From: Nocardioides turkmenicus
Lineage (GTDB): Bacteria; Actinomycetota; Actinomycetes; Propionibacteriales; Nocardioidaceae
Reading direction: 5' to 3'
Assembly: GCF_011045035.1 (NCBI RefSeq)
Contig: NZ_JAALAA010000012.1
Span: 62,001-126,000 of the forward strand
DNA length: 64,000 nt
Part shown: positions 38,174 through 46,789 of the stretch, one piece after another
How positions within the stretch are numbered: the stretch's first letter is position 1
Layout: each line of letters starts with the position of its first letter
Made by a program: the position numbers and the translations under genes
Notes under the pieces: model-generated
What the model was told of the DNA's origin: nothing
Database searches by the model: none
The model's input: only the letters and a program-made list of their open reading frames with translations

Positions 38174-39574
38174 ATGGCGCGGGTGACGATCATTGGTGGG
38201 GGTCCAGGCGGATACGAGGCGGCGCTGGTCGCGCAGCAGCTCGGGGCGGAGGTGACGGTCGTCGACCGTGACGGTCTCGGCGGCAGCGCAGTGCTGACCG
38301 ACTGCGTGCCGAGCAAGACCCTGATCGCCACCGCCGAGCTGATGTCCGACATGACGCTCGCCCGCGACCTCGGCATCCACTTCCGCGACCACCAGGGCGA
38401 CCCGGCCACCGAGCTCTACGCCGACCTCGGGGTCGTCAACAAGCGGGTCAAGTCGCTCGCGCTCGCCCAGTCGAGCGACATCGAGAGCCGGCTGGCCCGC
38501 CGTGGGATCCGGATCGTCAAGGGCACCGGGCGCATCGATGCCGACAAGCGTCAGGTGATCGCCACCTGGACCGAGGACGACGCCGAAGAGGCGATCGAGA
38601 GCGACGCCGTCCTGATCGCCACCGGCGCCCGGCCGCGGGTGCTGCCGACCGCGCAGCCGGACGGCGAGCGGATCCTGACCTGGGAGCAGGTCTACGACCT
38701 CGACGAGCTGCCCTCCCACATGATCGTGGTCGGCTCGGGCGTCACGGGTGCTGAGTTCGCCAGCGCCTACCTCAACCTCGGCTCCCAGGTCACCCTGGTC
38801 TCCTCGCGCGACCGGGTGCTCCCCGGTGAGGACGCGGACGCGGCGACGGTCCTCCAGGACGTACTCGAGCGTCAGGGCATGAACATCCTCAGCAAGTCGC
38901 GGATGGAGTCGGTGTCGCGCGACGGCGACGAGGTCACGGTGCGGCTGACCGACGGCCGCGAGGTCACCGGCAGCCACTGCATCCTCGCGCTCGGCTCGAT
39001 CCCCAACACCGAGGGCCTCGGCCTCGAGGAGGCCGGCATCGAGCTCGACGAGGGCGGGTTCATCCGCACCGACAAGGTGTCGCGCACCTCCGCGTACGGC
39101 GTGTACGCGGCCGGCGACTGCACCGGCGGCTTCATGCTCGCCTCGACGGCCGCCATGGCGGGCCGGATCGCGATGCGTCACTTCCTCGGCGACGCGGTCA
39201 TCCCGATGGACCTCAAGGAGGTCGCGGCCAACGTCTTCACCGCGCCCGAGATCGCCACGGTGGGCTACTCCCAGGCCCAGGTCGACTCCGGCGAGGTCGT
39301 CGCCGACACCCTGCGCCTCGACCTCAAGGGCAACCCGCGGGCGAAGATGCAGGGCATCACCGACGGCTTCGTGAAGCTCATCTCTCGCCCCGGCACCGGT
39401 GTCGTCATCGGCGGCGTCGTCGTCGGCCCGCGCGCCTCCGAGCTCATCCACCCGATCACCCTCGCGGTCTCCACCGGCCTGACCGTCGACCAGATCGCCA
39501 ACACCTTCACCGTCTACCCGTCGATCTCCGGCTCCACAGCCGAGGCCGCCCGCCGCCTCCACCACGTCGAGTAG
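38174..39574 (+). CDS. lpdA: LpdA-like NAD(P)H quinone dehydrogenase
   Basis: 466 aa, second member of the pyridine nucleotide-disulfide oxidoreductase family in this region. FAD motif GGGPGGYEAALVAQQLG, NAD motif GSGVTGAEFASAYLNLG, and GVYAAGDCTGG are intact, but the redox pair is broken: the first position is Ala39 while the second, Cys44 (TDCVPSK), remains. The C-terminal catalytic HPTxxE is replaced (YPSISGSTAEA). This matches M. tuberculosis LpdA (Rv3303c), which is a quinone reductase and not a lipoamide dehydrogenase. ATG 38174. Followed by a large hairpin. Confidence 0.88.
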   Translation: MARVTIIGGGPGGYEAALVAQQLGAEVTVVDRDGLGGSAVLTDCVPSKTLIATAELMSDMTLARDLGIHFRDHQGDPATELYADLGVVNKRVKSLALAQSSDIESRLARRGIRIVKGTGRIDADKRQVIATWTEDDAEEAIESDAVLIATGARPRVLPTAQPDGERILTWEQVYDLDELPSHMIVVGSGVTGAEFASAYLNLGSQVTLVSSRDRVLPGEDADAATVLQDVLERQGMNILSKSRMESVSRDGDEVTVRLTDGREVTGSHCILALGSIPNTEGLGLEEAGIELDEGGFIRTDKVSRTSAYGVYAAGDCTGGFMLASTAAMAGRIAMRHFLGDAVIPMDLKEVAANVFTAPEIATVGYSQAQVDSGEVVADTLRLDLKGNPRAKMQGITDGFVKLISRPGTGVVIGGVVVGPRASELIHPITLAVSTGLTVDQIANTFTVYPSISGSTAEAARRLHHVE

Positions 39575-39603
39575 TCGCCCCCGCAGGCCGAGACGGCACT
39601 TCT

Positions 39604-39673
39604 GGCGGCCGAGATCGCAGTTGTGGGCGACGAAACGACAGTTTCGTCGCCCACAACTGCAGATTCGGCCGCC
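39604..39673. repeat. Large two-tier hairpin before erm locus
   Basis: Inner perfect 20-bp stem (39617-39636 with 39641-39660, loop GACA), enclosed by outer 9-bp arms GGCGGCCGA (39604-39612) and TCGGCCGCC (39665-39673). It ends lpdA transcription and separates it from the erm promoter. The flanking GCCGAGACGGCAC string recurs in the hairpin after erm (40663-40704), so both belong to one repeat type. Confidence 0.8.
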
Positions 39674-39707
39674 GATAAACGGTGTGCGAGCGGGGCCGCG
39701 GCTTCGC

Positions 39708-39720
39708 TAGCGTGACCGCC
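39708..39720 (+). promoter_or_regulatory. erm leader promoter, leaderless -10
   Basis: TAGCGT (39708-39713) is followed by 7 bases and then the ATG of the leader peptide, so transcription should start at the leader's first codon. No clear -35 or AT-rich WhiB7-type box is seen; ATAAAC at 39675-39680 is the only AT-rich patch nearby. Confidence 0.5.
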
Positions 39721-39768
39721 ATGGGTAACTGCTGCATGACGATGTTCGTCCGGATCCGCCGCCGCTGA
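39721..39768 (+). CDS. Putative macrolide-sensing leader peptide of erm
   Basis: 15 codons, MGNCCMTMFVRIRRR then TGA. Too short for routine gene calling but very well placed: it starts at the expected transcription start, lies 116 bases before the erm ATG, and its end forms the left arm of the first of several hairpins. The VRIRRR tail carries the Arg-X-Arg (+X+) motif at which ribosomes stall with macrolides or ketolides, as in ErmDL (MRLR). Stalling here would unfold the first hairpin. Inference from motif and architecture; this exact peptide is not one I recognise. Confidence 0.65.
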   Translation: MGNCCMTMFVRIRRR

Positions 39769-39880
39769 CGGCGCGGATCCCACCGAAGCACTCGTCGCAT
39801 TCGCGCCGCCACCTGGCACCCTGCCGGGCGGCTCTCGAGTGCTACCCGCATGCCGCCCGGCTCCTTCTGTCTCGAGGAGC
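39752..39880 (+). promoter_or_regulatory. Erm attenuator with alternative hairpins
   Basis: Four pairings are visible. S1: 39752-39780 (GGATCCGC.GCCG with CGGCGCGGATCC), built from the last leader codons. S2: AGCACTCG (39787-39794) with CGAGTGCT (39836-39843). S3: GCCGGGCGGC (39823-39832) with GCCGCCCGGC (39852-39861), excluded by S2. S4: GCTCCT (39860-39865) with AGGAGC (39875-39880), which hides the erm ribosome site and competes with S3. Such a set is what translational attenuation of erm genes looks like. Confidence 0.65.
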
Positions 39881-39884
39881 ATCC

Positions 39885-40643
39885 ATGCCCGACGTACGCC
39901 CTGGCCGGCACGAGCTCGGCCAGAACTTTCTCACCGACAAGGCGGTCCTCGACCGCATCGTCCATCTCGCCTCGCAGCGGCAGGGTCCGCTGGTCGAGTG
40001 GGGCACCGGCAACGGTGCGGTCACTCTGGCGCTGGCCGAGCTGGGCCGACCGCTGCAGGGGGTCGAGATCGACTCCCGCCGCGCGGCCGAGCTGCGCCGG
40101 CGGATCGGTACGCACGTGTGTATCGCCGAAGGCGACATCCTGCGACACGCGCCACCGCAGGACGCGGTCATCGTGTCCAACGTCCCGTTCCACCTGACCA
40201 CACCGATCCTGCGCCACCTGCTGGCCTCGACGACGTGGCGCCATGCCGTGCTCCTCACCCAGTGGGAGGTCGCTCGCAAGCGTGCAGGCGTCGGCGGCAC
40301 CACCCAGCTCACCGCGCAGTGGTGGCCGTGGTTCACCTTCACCCTCGACCGGCGGGTCCCGTCGACCGCGTTCCGCCCGCGGCCGAACGTCGACGGCGGG
40401 CTGCTGCTCGTCGACCGACGACGGGAGCCGTTGCTCCCCGAGTCGGCGCGCCGCGACTTCCAGTCGTGGGTGGCGCGGGTCTTCAGCAGCCGGGGCCGTG
40501 GGATCGCCGAGATCCTGCGCCGCAACGGCGTACCCGGTCAGCTCGCCGACCGGATCGCCCGGCGGCGCCGGCGCTCCCAACGGCCCGTGCTGCCGCGGGA
40601 TCTGCATGCGGAGGACTGGGTCGAGGCGTACGCCGCGGTCTGA
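39885..40643 (+). CDS. erm: Erm-type 23S rRNA adenine N6-methyltransferase
   Basis: 252 aa. Methylates A2058 of 23S rRNA and so gives macrolide-lincosamide-streptogramin B resistance. N-terminal ELGQNFLTDKAVLDRIV, SAM motif EWGTGNGAVTLALA (38-51), acidic VEID, and motif IV SNVPFHLTTPIL (98-109) match Erm enzymes rather than KsgA. C-terminal tail is Arg-rich (RIARRRRRSQRP). ATG 39885 with GAGGAG 6 bases upstream that can be masked in a hairpin. Preceded by a leader peptide, followed by a strong hairpin shared with pyc. Base composition is like the neighbours, so an intrinsic gene rather than a recent import is likely. Confidence 0.93.
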   Translation: MPDVRPGRHELGQNFLTDKAVLDRIVHLASQRQGPLVEWGTGNGAVTLALAELGRPLQGVEIDSRRAAELRRRIGTHVCIAEGDILRHAPPQDAVIVSNVPFHLTTPILRHLLASTTWRHAVLLTQWEVARKRAGVGGTTQLTAQWWPWFTFTLDRRVPSTAFRPRPNVDGGLLLVDRRREPLLPESARRDFQSWVARVFSSRGRGIAEILRRNGVPGQLADRIARRRRRSQRPVLPRDLHAEDWVEAYAAV

Positions 40644-40662
40644 CCCTGCCGAGAAGGCGCGT

Positions 40663-40704
40663 GCGTCGGCCGAGATGGCACCGAAGTGCCGTCTCGGCCG
40701 ACGC
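40663..40704. terminator. Bidirectional terminator between erm and pyc
   Basis: 19-bp stem with one G-T pair (40663-40681 with 40686-40704, loop CGAA) between the convergent ends of erm and pyc. Shares the GCCGAGATGGCAC string with the element before erm. Confidence 0.8.
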
Positions 40705-40719
40705 GGCTGACGTCTCGGC

Positions 40720-43700
40720 TCAGCCGAGCACGAGCACCAGGTCGCCGCCGTCGACGGCCTGCGTGCCGGAGAACGCGAGACGCGAGACCGTGCCGTCGAT
40801 GGGCGCGGTGATGGCGGCCTCCATCTTCATCGCCTCGATGGTCGCGACGGTGTCGCCGGCCTTGACCGACTCGCCCGCCGCGACGGTGACGGTGACGACG
40901 CCCTGGAACGGCGCGGCGACCTGGCCGGGAACGGCCGGGTCGGCCTTCTCGGCCGCGGCGACCTCCGCGGCGACGGAGCGGTCACGCACCCCGATCGGAC
41001 GCAGGTGGCCGTTGATGGTCGCCATGACGGTGCGGATGCCGCGCTCGTCGGGCTCGGAGATCGCGGTGAGACCGAAGATCACGGTCTTGCCCTCGTCGAG
41101 CTCGACGACGTGCTCCTCACCCTCGCGCAGGCCGTAGAGGTAGTCGAGCGTCGAGATCACCGAGACGTCGCCCCACTTCGAGCGCGCCTCGATGAAGTCC
41201 TTCGTCGGACCGGGGAACAGCAGCCGGTTGAGCGTGCCGCGACGGTCGGAGACCAGCCCGGCGGCGTCCTCGGCGGACAGGCTCGGCGACGGCTCCTTCC
41301 AGGTGCGGCCGGCGATGGCCTTGCTGCGGAACGGCTCGGGCCAGCCGCCCGGCGGGTCGCCGAGCTCCCCGTTGAGGAAGCCGATGACCGAAGCCGGGAT
41401 GTCGTACGCAGCAGGGTCGGCCTCGAACGCGGCCGGGTCGGCACCCGCCGCGACGAGCGAGAGCGCCAGGTCGCCGATGACCTTCGAGGACGGGGTGACC
41501 TTGGGGACGCGGCCGAGGATCTGGTTGGCCGCGGCGTACATGTCCTCGATCTGCTCGAACTTCTCGCCGAGGCCGAGCGCGATCGCCTGCTGGCGCAGGT
41601 TGGAGAGCTGCCCGCCCGGGATCTCGTGGCGGTAGACCCGGCCGGTCGGCGCGGGCAGCCCGGACTCGAAGGGCGCGTAGACGCGGCGTACGGCCTCCCA
41701 GTAGGGCTCGAGCGAGTTGACCGCTGCCAGCGAGAGACCGGTGGCGCGCGGGGTGTGGTCGGTCGCGGCCACCAGCGAGGAGAGCGGAGGCTGGGAGGTG
41801 GTGCCGGCCATCGACGCACAAGCCGCGTCGACGGCGTCGACCCCGGCCTCGATCGCGGCCGTCAGCGTGGCCAGCTGGCCGCCGGCGGTGTCGTGGGTGT
41901 GCAGATGGACCGGCAGGTCGAACCGTTCCCGGAGCGCGGTGACCAGGGTGCGCGCGGCAGGAGCCCGGAGCAGCCCGGCCATGTCCTTGATCGCCAGCAC
42001 GTGCGCCCCGGCGGAGACGATCTCCTCGGCCAGCCGCAGGTAGTAGTCGAGCGTGTAGAGCTTCTCGTCGGGCGAGGAGAGGTCGCCGGTGTAGCAGAGC
42101 GCCACCTCGGCGACGGCGGTCCCGGTCGAACGCACCGCGTCGATCGCCGGCCGCATCTGCGAGACATCGTTCAGCGCATCGAAGATCCGGAAGACATCGA
42201 TGCCGGTCTCGGCCGCCTCGGAGACGAACGCGTCGGTGACCTCGGTCGGGTAGGGCGTGTAGCCGACCGTGTTGCGACCGCGCAGCAGCATCTGCAGGTT
42301 GATGTTCGGGATCGCCTCGCGCAGCTGCGCCAGCCGCTCCCACGGGTCCTCGGAGAGGAAGCGCAGCGCCACGTCGTACGTCGCCCCGCCCCAGGCCTCC
42401 ATCGACCACAGCTGCGGCGTCAGCCGGGCGACGTGGCCGGCGACACCGAGCAGGTCGGCGGTGCGTACCCGGGTCGCGAGCAGCGACTGGTGGGCGTCGC
42501 GGAAGGTGGTGTCGGTGACCGCCACCGCCTCCTGGGCACGCAGCGCCGCGGCAAAGCCCTCCGGCCCGAGCTCGCGCAGCAGGTCGCGCGAGCCCGCCGG
42601 CGGTGCCACGGACAGGTCCACCGTAGGAAGCTTCTCGACGGGGTGCAGCGAGACCGGCGCGGCGCCGTGCGGCTGGTTGACGGTCACGTCGGCGAGATAG
42701 GTGAGCAGCTTGGTGCCGCGGTCACCGGAGGCCCGCGCGGTCAGCAGCTGCGGGTGGGTCTCGATGAACGAGGTGGTGATCGAGCCCGCGATGAAGTCGG
42801 GGTCGTCGAGCAGCGCCTGCAGGAACGGGATGTTGGTCGCCACGCCGCGGATCCGGAACTCCGCGACCGCCCGGCGAGCGCGGGTGACGGCGTCCTCGAA
42901 GGTGCGCCCACGGCAGGTGAGCTTGGCGAGCATCGAGTCGAAGTGGGGCGAGACCTCGGCCCCGGCGTACGTGGTGCCGCCGTCGACCCGGATCCCGGCG
43001 CCGCCGGGGGAGCGGTAGGTGGTGATCATCCCGGTGTCGGGGCGGAAGTTGTTGGCCGGGTCCTCGGTGGTGATCCGGCACTGCATCGCCGCGCCGCGCA
43101 GCTGCACGGTGTCCTGCGACAGGCCGAGGTCGGCCAGCGTCTCGCCGGAGGCGATCCGCATCTGCGAGCGGACCAGGTCGACGTCGGTGACCTCCTCGGT
43201 CACGGTGTGCTCGACCTGGATGCGCGGGTTCATCTCGATGAAGACGTAGTTGCCGTTCGGGTCGAGCAGGAACTCGACGGTGCCGGCGCAGGAGTAGCCG
43301 ATCTCCTTGGCGAACCGCACGGCGTCGGCGCAGATGCGCTCGCGCAGCTCGGGATCGAGGTTCGGCGCGGGCGCGATCTCGACGACCTTCTGGTGGCGGC
43401 GCTGCACCGAGCAGTCGCGCTCGAAGAGGTGGATGACGTTGCCCTCGCCGTCGGCGAGGATCTGCACCTCGATGTGACGCGGCTCGACCACGGCCTGCTC
43501 GATGAAGACGGTCGGGTCACCGAAGGCGGCCTCACCCTCGCGCATACAGGTCTCGACGGCCTCGCGGAGCTTCTCGGGGTCGTCGACGCGACGCATCCCG
43601 CGACCGCCACCACCGGCGACCGCCTTCACGAACAGCGGGTAGGGAAGGGCGGAGGCGGCGGAGACGAGCGCGTCCACGTCGGTGGACGGCTCGACCGACT

Positions 43701-44097
43701 GCAGGGTGGGTACACCGGCAGCCTTCGCCGCAGCGATGGCGGTGGCCTTGTTGCCGGTGAGCGTGAGGACCTCCGCCGACGGCCCGATGAACGTGATGCC
43801 CGCGCGGGCGCAGGCCTCGGCCAGCGCCGGGTTCTCGGAGAGGAACCCGTAGCCGGGGTAGATGGCGTCGGCGCCGCTCTGCTTGGCGACCTCGACGATC
43901 GCATGGGGATCGAGGTAGGCCCGGATGGGATGTCCGAGCTCGCCGATCTGGTAGGCCTCGTCGGCCTTCAGCCGGTGCTCTGAGCCCCGGTCTTCGTAGG
44001 GGAACACGGCGACCGTCTTGGCCCCGAGCTCGAAGCCTGCACGGAAAGCTCGGATCGCGATCTCGCCGCGGTTGGCAACCAACACCTTCTTGAACAT
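40720..44097 (-). CDS. pyc: Pyruvate carboxylase
   Basis: 1125 aa, single-chain type. Carboxylates pyruvate to oxaloacetate for anaplerosis and gluconeogenesis. N-terminal biotin carboxylase (about 1-450) with KKVLVANRGEIAIRAFRA, the ATP-binding GGGGRGMR loop and EMNPRIQVEHTVTEE; carboxyltransferase (about 520-800) with TDTTFRDAHQSLLATRVRT and the metal motif HLHTHDTAGG; biotin carrier domain at the end with EAMKMEA (Lys1091 biotinylated). ATG 44097 rather than 44115: TACCGT (minus strand, 44105-44110) is 7 bases upstream and homologues start MFKKVLVANRGE. Confidence 0.97.
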   Translation of the reverse strand: MFKKVLVANRGEIAIRAFRAGFELGAKTVAVFPYEDRGSEHRLKADEAYQIGELGHPIRAYLDPHAIVEVAKQSGADAIYPGYGFLSENPALAEACARAGITFIGPSAEVLTLTGNKATAIAAAKAAGVPTLQSVEPSTDVDALVSAASALPYPLFVKAVAGGGGRGMRRVDDPEKLREAVETCMREGEAAFGDPTVFIEQAVVEPRHIEVQILADGEGNVIHLFERDCSVQRRHQKVVEIAPAPNLDPELRERICADAVRFAKEIGYSCAGTVEFLLDPNGNYVFIEMNPRIQVEHTVTEEVTDVDLVRSQMRIASGETLADLGLSQDTVQLRGAAMQCRITTEDPANNFRPDTGMITTYRSPGGAGIRVDGGTTYAGAEVSPHFDSMLAKLTCRGRTFEDAVTRARRAVAEFRIRGVATNIPFLQALLDDPDFIAGSITTSFIETHPQLLTARASGDRGTKLLTYLADVTVNQPHGAAPVSLHPVEKLPTVDLSVAPPAGSRDLLRELGPEGFAAALRAQEAVAVTDTTFRDAHQSLLATRVRTADLLGVAGHVARLTPQLWSMEAWGGATYDVALRFLSEDPWERLAQLREAIPNINLQMLLRGRNTVGYTPYPTEVTDAFVSEAAETGIDVFRIFDALNDVSQMRPAIDAVRSTGTAVAEVALCYTGDLSSPDEKLYTLDYYLRLAEEIVSAGAHVLAIKDMAGLLRAPAARTLVTALRERFDLPVHLHTHDTAGGQLATLTAAIEAGVDAVDAACASMAGTTSQPPLSSLVAATDHTPRATGLSLAAVNSLEPYWEAVRRVYAPFESGLPAPTGRVYRHEIPGGQLSNLRQQAIALGLGEKFEQIEDMYAAANQILGRVPKVTPSSKVIGDLALSLVAAGADPAAFEADPAAYDIPASVIGFLNGELGDPPGGWPEPFRSKAIAGRTWKEPSPSLSAEDAAGLVSDRRGTLNRLLFPGPTKDFIEARSKWGDVSVISTLDYLYGLREGEEHVVELDEGKTVIFGLTAISEPDERGIRTVMATINGHLRPIGVRDRSVAAEVAAAEKADPAVPGQVAAPFQGVVTVTVAAGESVKAGDTVATIEAMKMEAAITAPIDGTVSRLAFSGTQAVDGGDLVLVLG

Positions 44098-44226
44098 GGC
44101 GGCCACGGTACCCATCAGAATCGGGTCGTCCAGGTTATGGGACGGTTACCGCCCAGTTGCTGGACACCTTGAGTACGGGAGAACTACGGGTTCAGACCGT
44201 TACCGGCCCTCACTAGTGTCCGCGGC

Positions 44227-45141
44227 GTGAAACCTCTGACCTTCCGTACGTCCCTCGCCGCCGCTGCCTCGGCCCTGCTCGCCGGCTCCCTCTCCGTGCT
44301 CGGCCCGGGTGCCTCGCCCGCTGCCGCGGCGGGCGAGGTCAGGTGCAACGCGAGAGTCACGGGCAAGGCCGACGGCTACATCCGTACGCGCGTCATCGAG
44401 GACGACGTGGTCACGAGCGGCAGCCGTAGCCCGTCGACGTTCACCTGGGCGCCACGTGCCTGGATCCCGACCGCCGAGCTGGGCGGCAGCACCTATCACG
44501 AGGTGGTCAACGTCGTGCCGACGTCGGACGGCAGGTCCAGGGTGGTGACCGTCGGACACGACTCGACGCAGTCCGTGATGACCTATTTCAGCTCCACGGC
44601 GATGGAGCGCGCCAACGGCACGCTCGTCACCGACTGGAATCCTCGCGAGGTCGCGGGCGGAAGCACCGACCACCTCTACACGATCTCGCCGAACGGCACG
44701 CTGAAGCAGTTCGACATCGTGCGCAAGAGCGGTGTCGGTACGACCCTCGGCCCGAGCATCGAGCTGCCGATCACCATGCCCAGCACCACGACGATGGCGG
44801 GCACCTCTGCGGAGCGGAACGGCGTGACGTACAACATCCTCTACGCGATCAACCCGACCGCCGGGAAGCTCGAGCAGATCGTCGTACGTCCCGACCGCCC
44901 GGGCGAGGCGAAGAAGTACACCGTGCGTGGCATCGGCACGGGCTGGGAGTACATGTCGGTCGGCTGGTGCTTCGACGACGACGGCCCGGTGCAGGCCAAG
45001 AACATCATCGTGATCAACCCGACGACCGGCATCGCCCGGAGCATCCGGCAGAGCAGCGCCATCGACCACTCCACCACCTTCACCAGCCCCGTACGCGTCG
45101 GCACCGACGGGACGTGGAAGTGGACCGGGATCAGCAGCTGA
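44227..45141 (+). CDS. Secreted protein of unknown family, paralogue 1
   Basis: 304 aa. Clear signal peptide (LAAAASALLAGSLSVLGPGASPAAAAG), cleavage near residue 36. The mature part is rich in Thr, Ser, Gly and beta-type strands, with two cysteines, Cys40 and Cys248, which are also the only conserved pair in the paralogue. Shared blocks include SPSTFTWAPRAWIP, YNILYAINPTAGKLEQIVVRPDRPGEAKKY, INPTTGIARSIRQSS and the C-terminus RVGTDGTWKWTGISS. The strand periodicity hints at a beta-propeller or lectin-like fold, unproven. GTG 44227 is 7 bases after TAGTGT. No known domain recognised. Confidence 0.8.
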   Translation: MKPLTFRTSLAAAASALLAGSLSVLGPGASPAAAAGEVRCNARVTGKADGYIRTRVIEDDVVTSGSRSPSTFTWAPRAWIPTAELGGSTYHEVVNVVPTSDGRSRVVTVGHDSTQSVMTYFSSTAMERANGTLVTDWNPREVAGGSTDHLYTISPNGTLKQFDIVRKSGVGTTLGPSIELPITMPSTTTMAGTSAERNGVTYNILYAINPTAGKLEQIVVRPDRPGEAKKYTVRGIGTGWEYMSVGWCFDDDGPVQAKNIIVINPTTGIARSIRQSSAIDHSTTFTSPVRVGTDGTWKWTGISS

Positions 45142-45193
45142 TTCGCGATTTCGTTGGTCCCCCGGAAGCCGCGGGATCCCTAGCCTCAGGCAG

Positions 45194-46123
45194 GTGAAGA
45201 ACATGACTCATCGGCGCCGAACGGCGTTCATCACCGCTACCGCCGCCCTGTTGGCAGGCTCGCTCACCATGGTGGGTGCGGGTGCCTCGCCCGCGGCCGC
45301 GGCCGGCGCGGTCAACTGCTCCGGCACCGTCATCGGCAAGGCGGGCGGCTACCTCCGCTACCGGAACGTCCGGAACAGCACCGTGACCAAGGGTTATCGC
45401 AGCCCGTCGACGGTCTCGTGGAATCCGCGCTCCTGGATCTCCTACGGCGGGGCGGGCGGCGGCAACACCTGGATGTCGAGCTTCATCGTGCCGAGCACCG
45501 ACGGCCGGGGCCGCGATGTCACCCTCCACGGCGATACGACCACGTCGGTTCTCACCAAGGTCACCGTGAAACAGCTCTACCGCACCAGTGGTGCCGCGGT
45601 GACCGGCTGGACCCCGCGGAAGGTAGTCAACGGCCCGACCAGTGCCGTCTACACCGTCTCCGACTCCGGCGCTGTGAGCCAGATGAAGATCGTCTACAAC
45701 AGCAGCACCTACGACTACCGGCTGGGCGCAGCGGCGACTCTGCCCGTGAGGTTCGGCAGCTCGAAGACCGTGGCCGGGGTGTGGACGCGCAACAGCAGCG
45801 GCGTGCTCTACAACATCCTCTACTCGATCAATTCCAGCACGAACAAGCTCGAGCAGATCATCGTGCGCCCCGACCGTCCGGCCGAGGCGAAGAAGTACGT
45901 CGTACGCTCCATCAACGCCGCGTCCTGGCGCTACCTGTCGGTGCACAACTGCTGGGATGACGCCGGGATGGTCGCGGCGAAGGACATCGTGCTGATCAAC
46001 CCGACGACCGGCAACGCCGTCCGCCTGCGGCAGAGCAGCGGTCTCGGGCACAGCACGACCTTCTCCGCCCCGGTCCGGGTCGGCACCGACGGCACCTGGA
46101 AGTGGAGCGGGATCAGCAGCTAG
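45194..46123 (+). CDS. Secreted protein of unknown family, paralogue 2
   Basis: 309 aa. Tandem duplicate of the gene 52 bases upstream: same signal peptide ending ASPAAAAG, same SPSTVSWNPRSWI, YNILYSINSSTNKLEQIIVRPDRP, INPTTGNAVRLRQSSGLGHSTTF and GTDGTWKWSGISS. Cysteines 42 and 253 correspond to the pair in paralogue 1, suggesting a disulfide joining N- and C-terminal ends. GTG 45194 follows TAGCCT (45181-45186) by 7 bases, so it has its own leaderless promoter. Converges with a two-component system 3 bases away. Function unknown. Confidence 0.8.
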   Translation: MKNMTHRRRTAFITATAALLAGSLTMVGAGASPAAAAGAVNCSGTVIGKAGGYLRYRNVRNSTVTKGYRSPSTVSWNPRSWISYGGAGGGNTWMSSFIVPSTDGRGRDVTLHGDTTTSVLTKVTVKQLYRTSGAAVTGWTPRKVVNGPTSAVYTVSDSGAVSQMKIVYNSSTYDYRLGAAATLPVRFGSSKTVAGVWTRNSSGVLYNILYSINSSTNKLEQIIVRPDRPAEAKKYVVRSINAASWRYLSVHNCWDDAGMVAAKDIVLINPTTGNAVRLRQSSGLGHSTTFSAPVRVGTDGTWKWSGISS

Positions 46124-46126
46124 GAC

Positions 46127-46789
46127 TCACCCCGGCCAGAGATCGAGCAGGTCTCCCGGACGCAGTCCGAGGGCATGCTCGATGTCGCCCGGAGAGGTCT
46201 CCCGCAGGTATTCGGAGACCAGCTGCGCCAGCTCCATCCAGTAGCCGCGCAGGGTCGACTCGGACAGGTACATCGTCCGGCTCATCTCGGCGTACGTCAG
46301 ACCGCGGGCGCGGTGGGCGAGAACCTCACGTTGCCGCGGGGAGAGCACGGTGATGCTGCGGCGGCGTACAAGTACCTCGATGAGTCCGGTGATGCCCGGG
46401 GGGATCACCGGCTCATCGGCGGCCACGGCTCGGAACGCGGCCTCTGCCTCGGCCAGCGAGGCCGCCTTCGAGACCACACCGGTCGCCCCGGCGGCCAGAC
46501 AGGCCGCGAGCACGAACCGGCGCTCCTCCTGGGAGTAGATGCAGACCCGGTAGCCGGCCTCGACGATGCGGCGGATGGCTGCGGTGCCCTGGGACGCGTC
46601 GGGCTGGCCGGTGTTGGCGAGGTGGAGGTCGAGGATCACCACGTCGGCCTCGGGGCTCGACGCCAGCAGGTCCTCGACGGATCCGTGGCTGGAGACGAAG
46701 GTCAGAGCGGGCAGGAGCAGGCTCAGCGACGCGCGCATCGCGGTCGCGTCGTCGACGTGGCTGAAGCGAGGCTCGGGGGTCGTGGTCAC
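46127..46789 (-). CDS. Response regulator, NarL/LuxR-like
   Basis: 220 aa. Receiver domain (about 5-125): acidic pair VDD near the start, phosphoacceptor in VVILDLHL (Asp54), Ser in IYSQEE and Lys in VVSKAAS. C-terminal HTH (about 145-205) LSPRQREVLAHRARGLTYAEMSRTMYLSESTLRGYWMEL is LuxR-like though with an unusual ending. GTG 46789 overlaps the histidine kinase stop by 4 bases and has GGAGG 4 bases upstream. Pairs with the kinase; targets unknown, the neighbouring secreted genes being candidates. Confidence 0.85.
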   Translation of the reverse strand: MTTTPEPRFSHVDDATAMRASLSLLLPALTFVSSHGSVEDLLASSPEADVVILDLHLANTGQPDASQGTAAIRRIVEAGYRVCIYSQEERRFVLAACLAAGATGVVSKAASLAEAEAAFRAVAADEPVIPPGITGLIEVLVRRRSITVLSPRQREVLAHRARGLTYAEMSRTMYLSESTLRGYWMELAQLVSEYLRETSPGDIEHALGLRPGDLLDLWPG

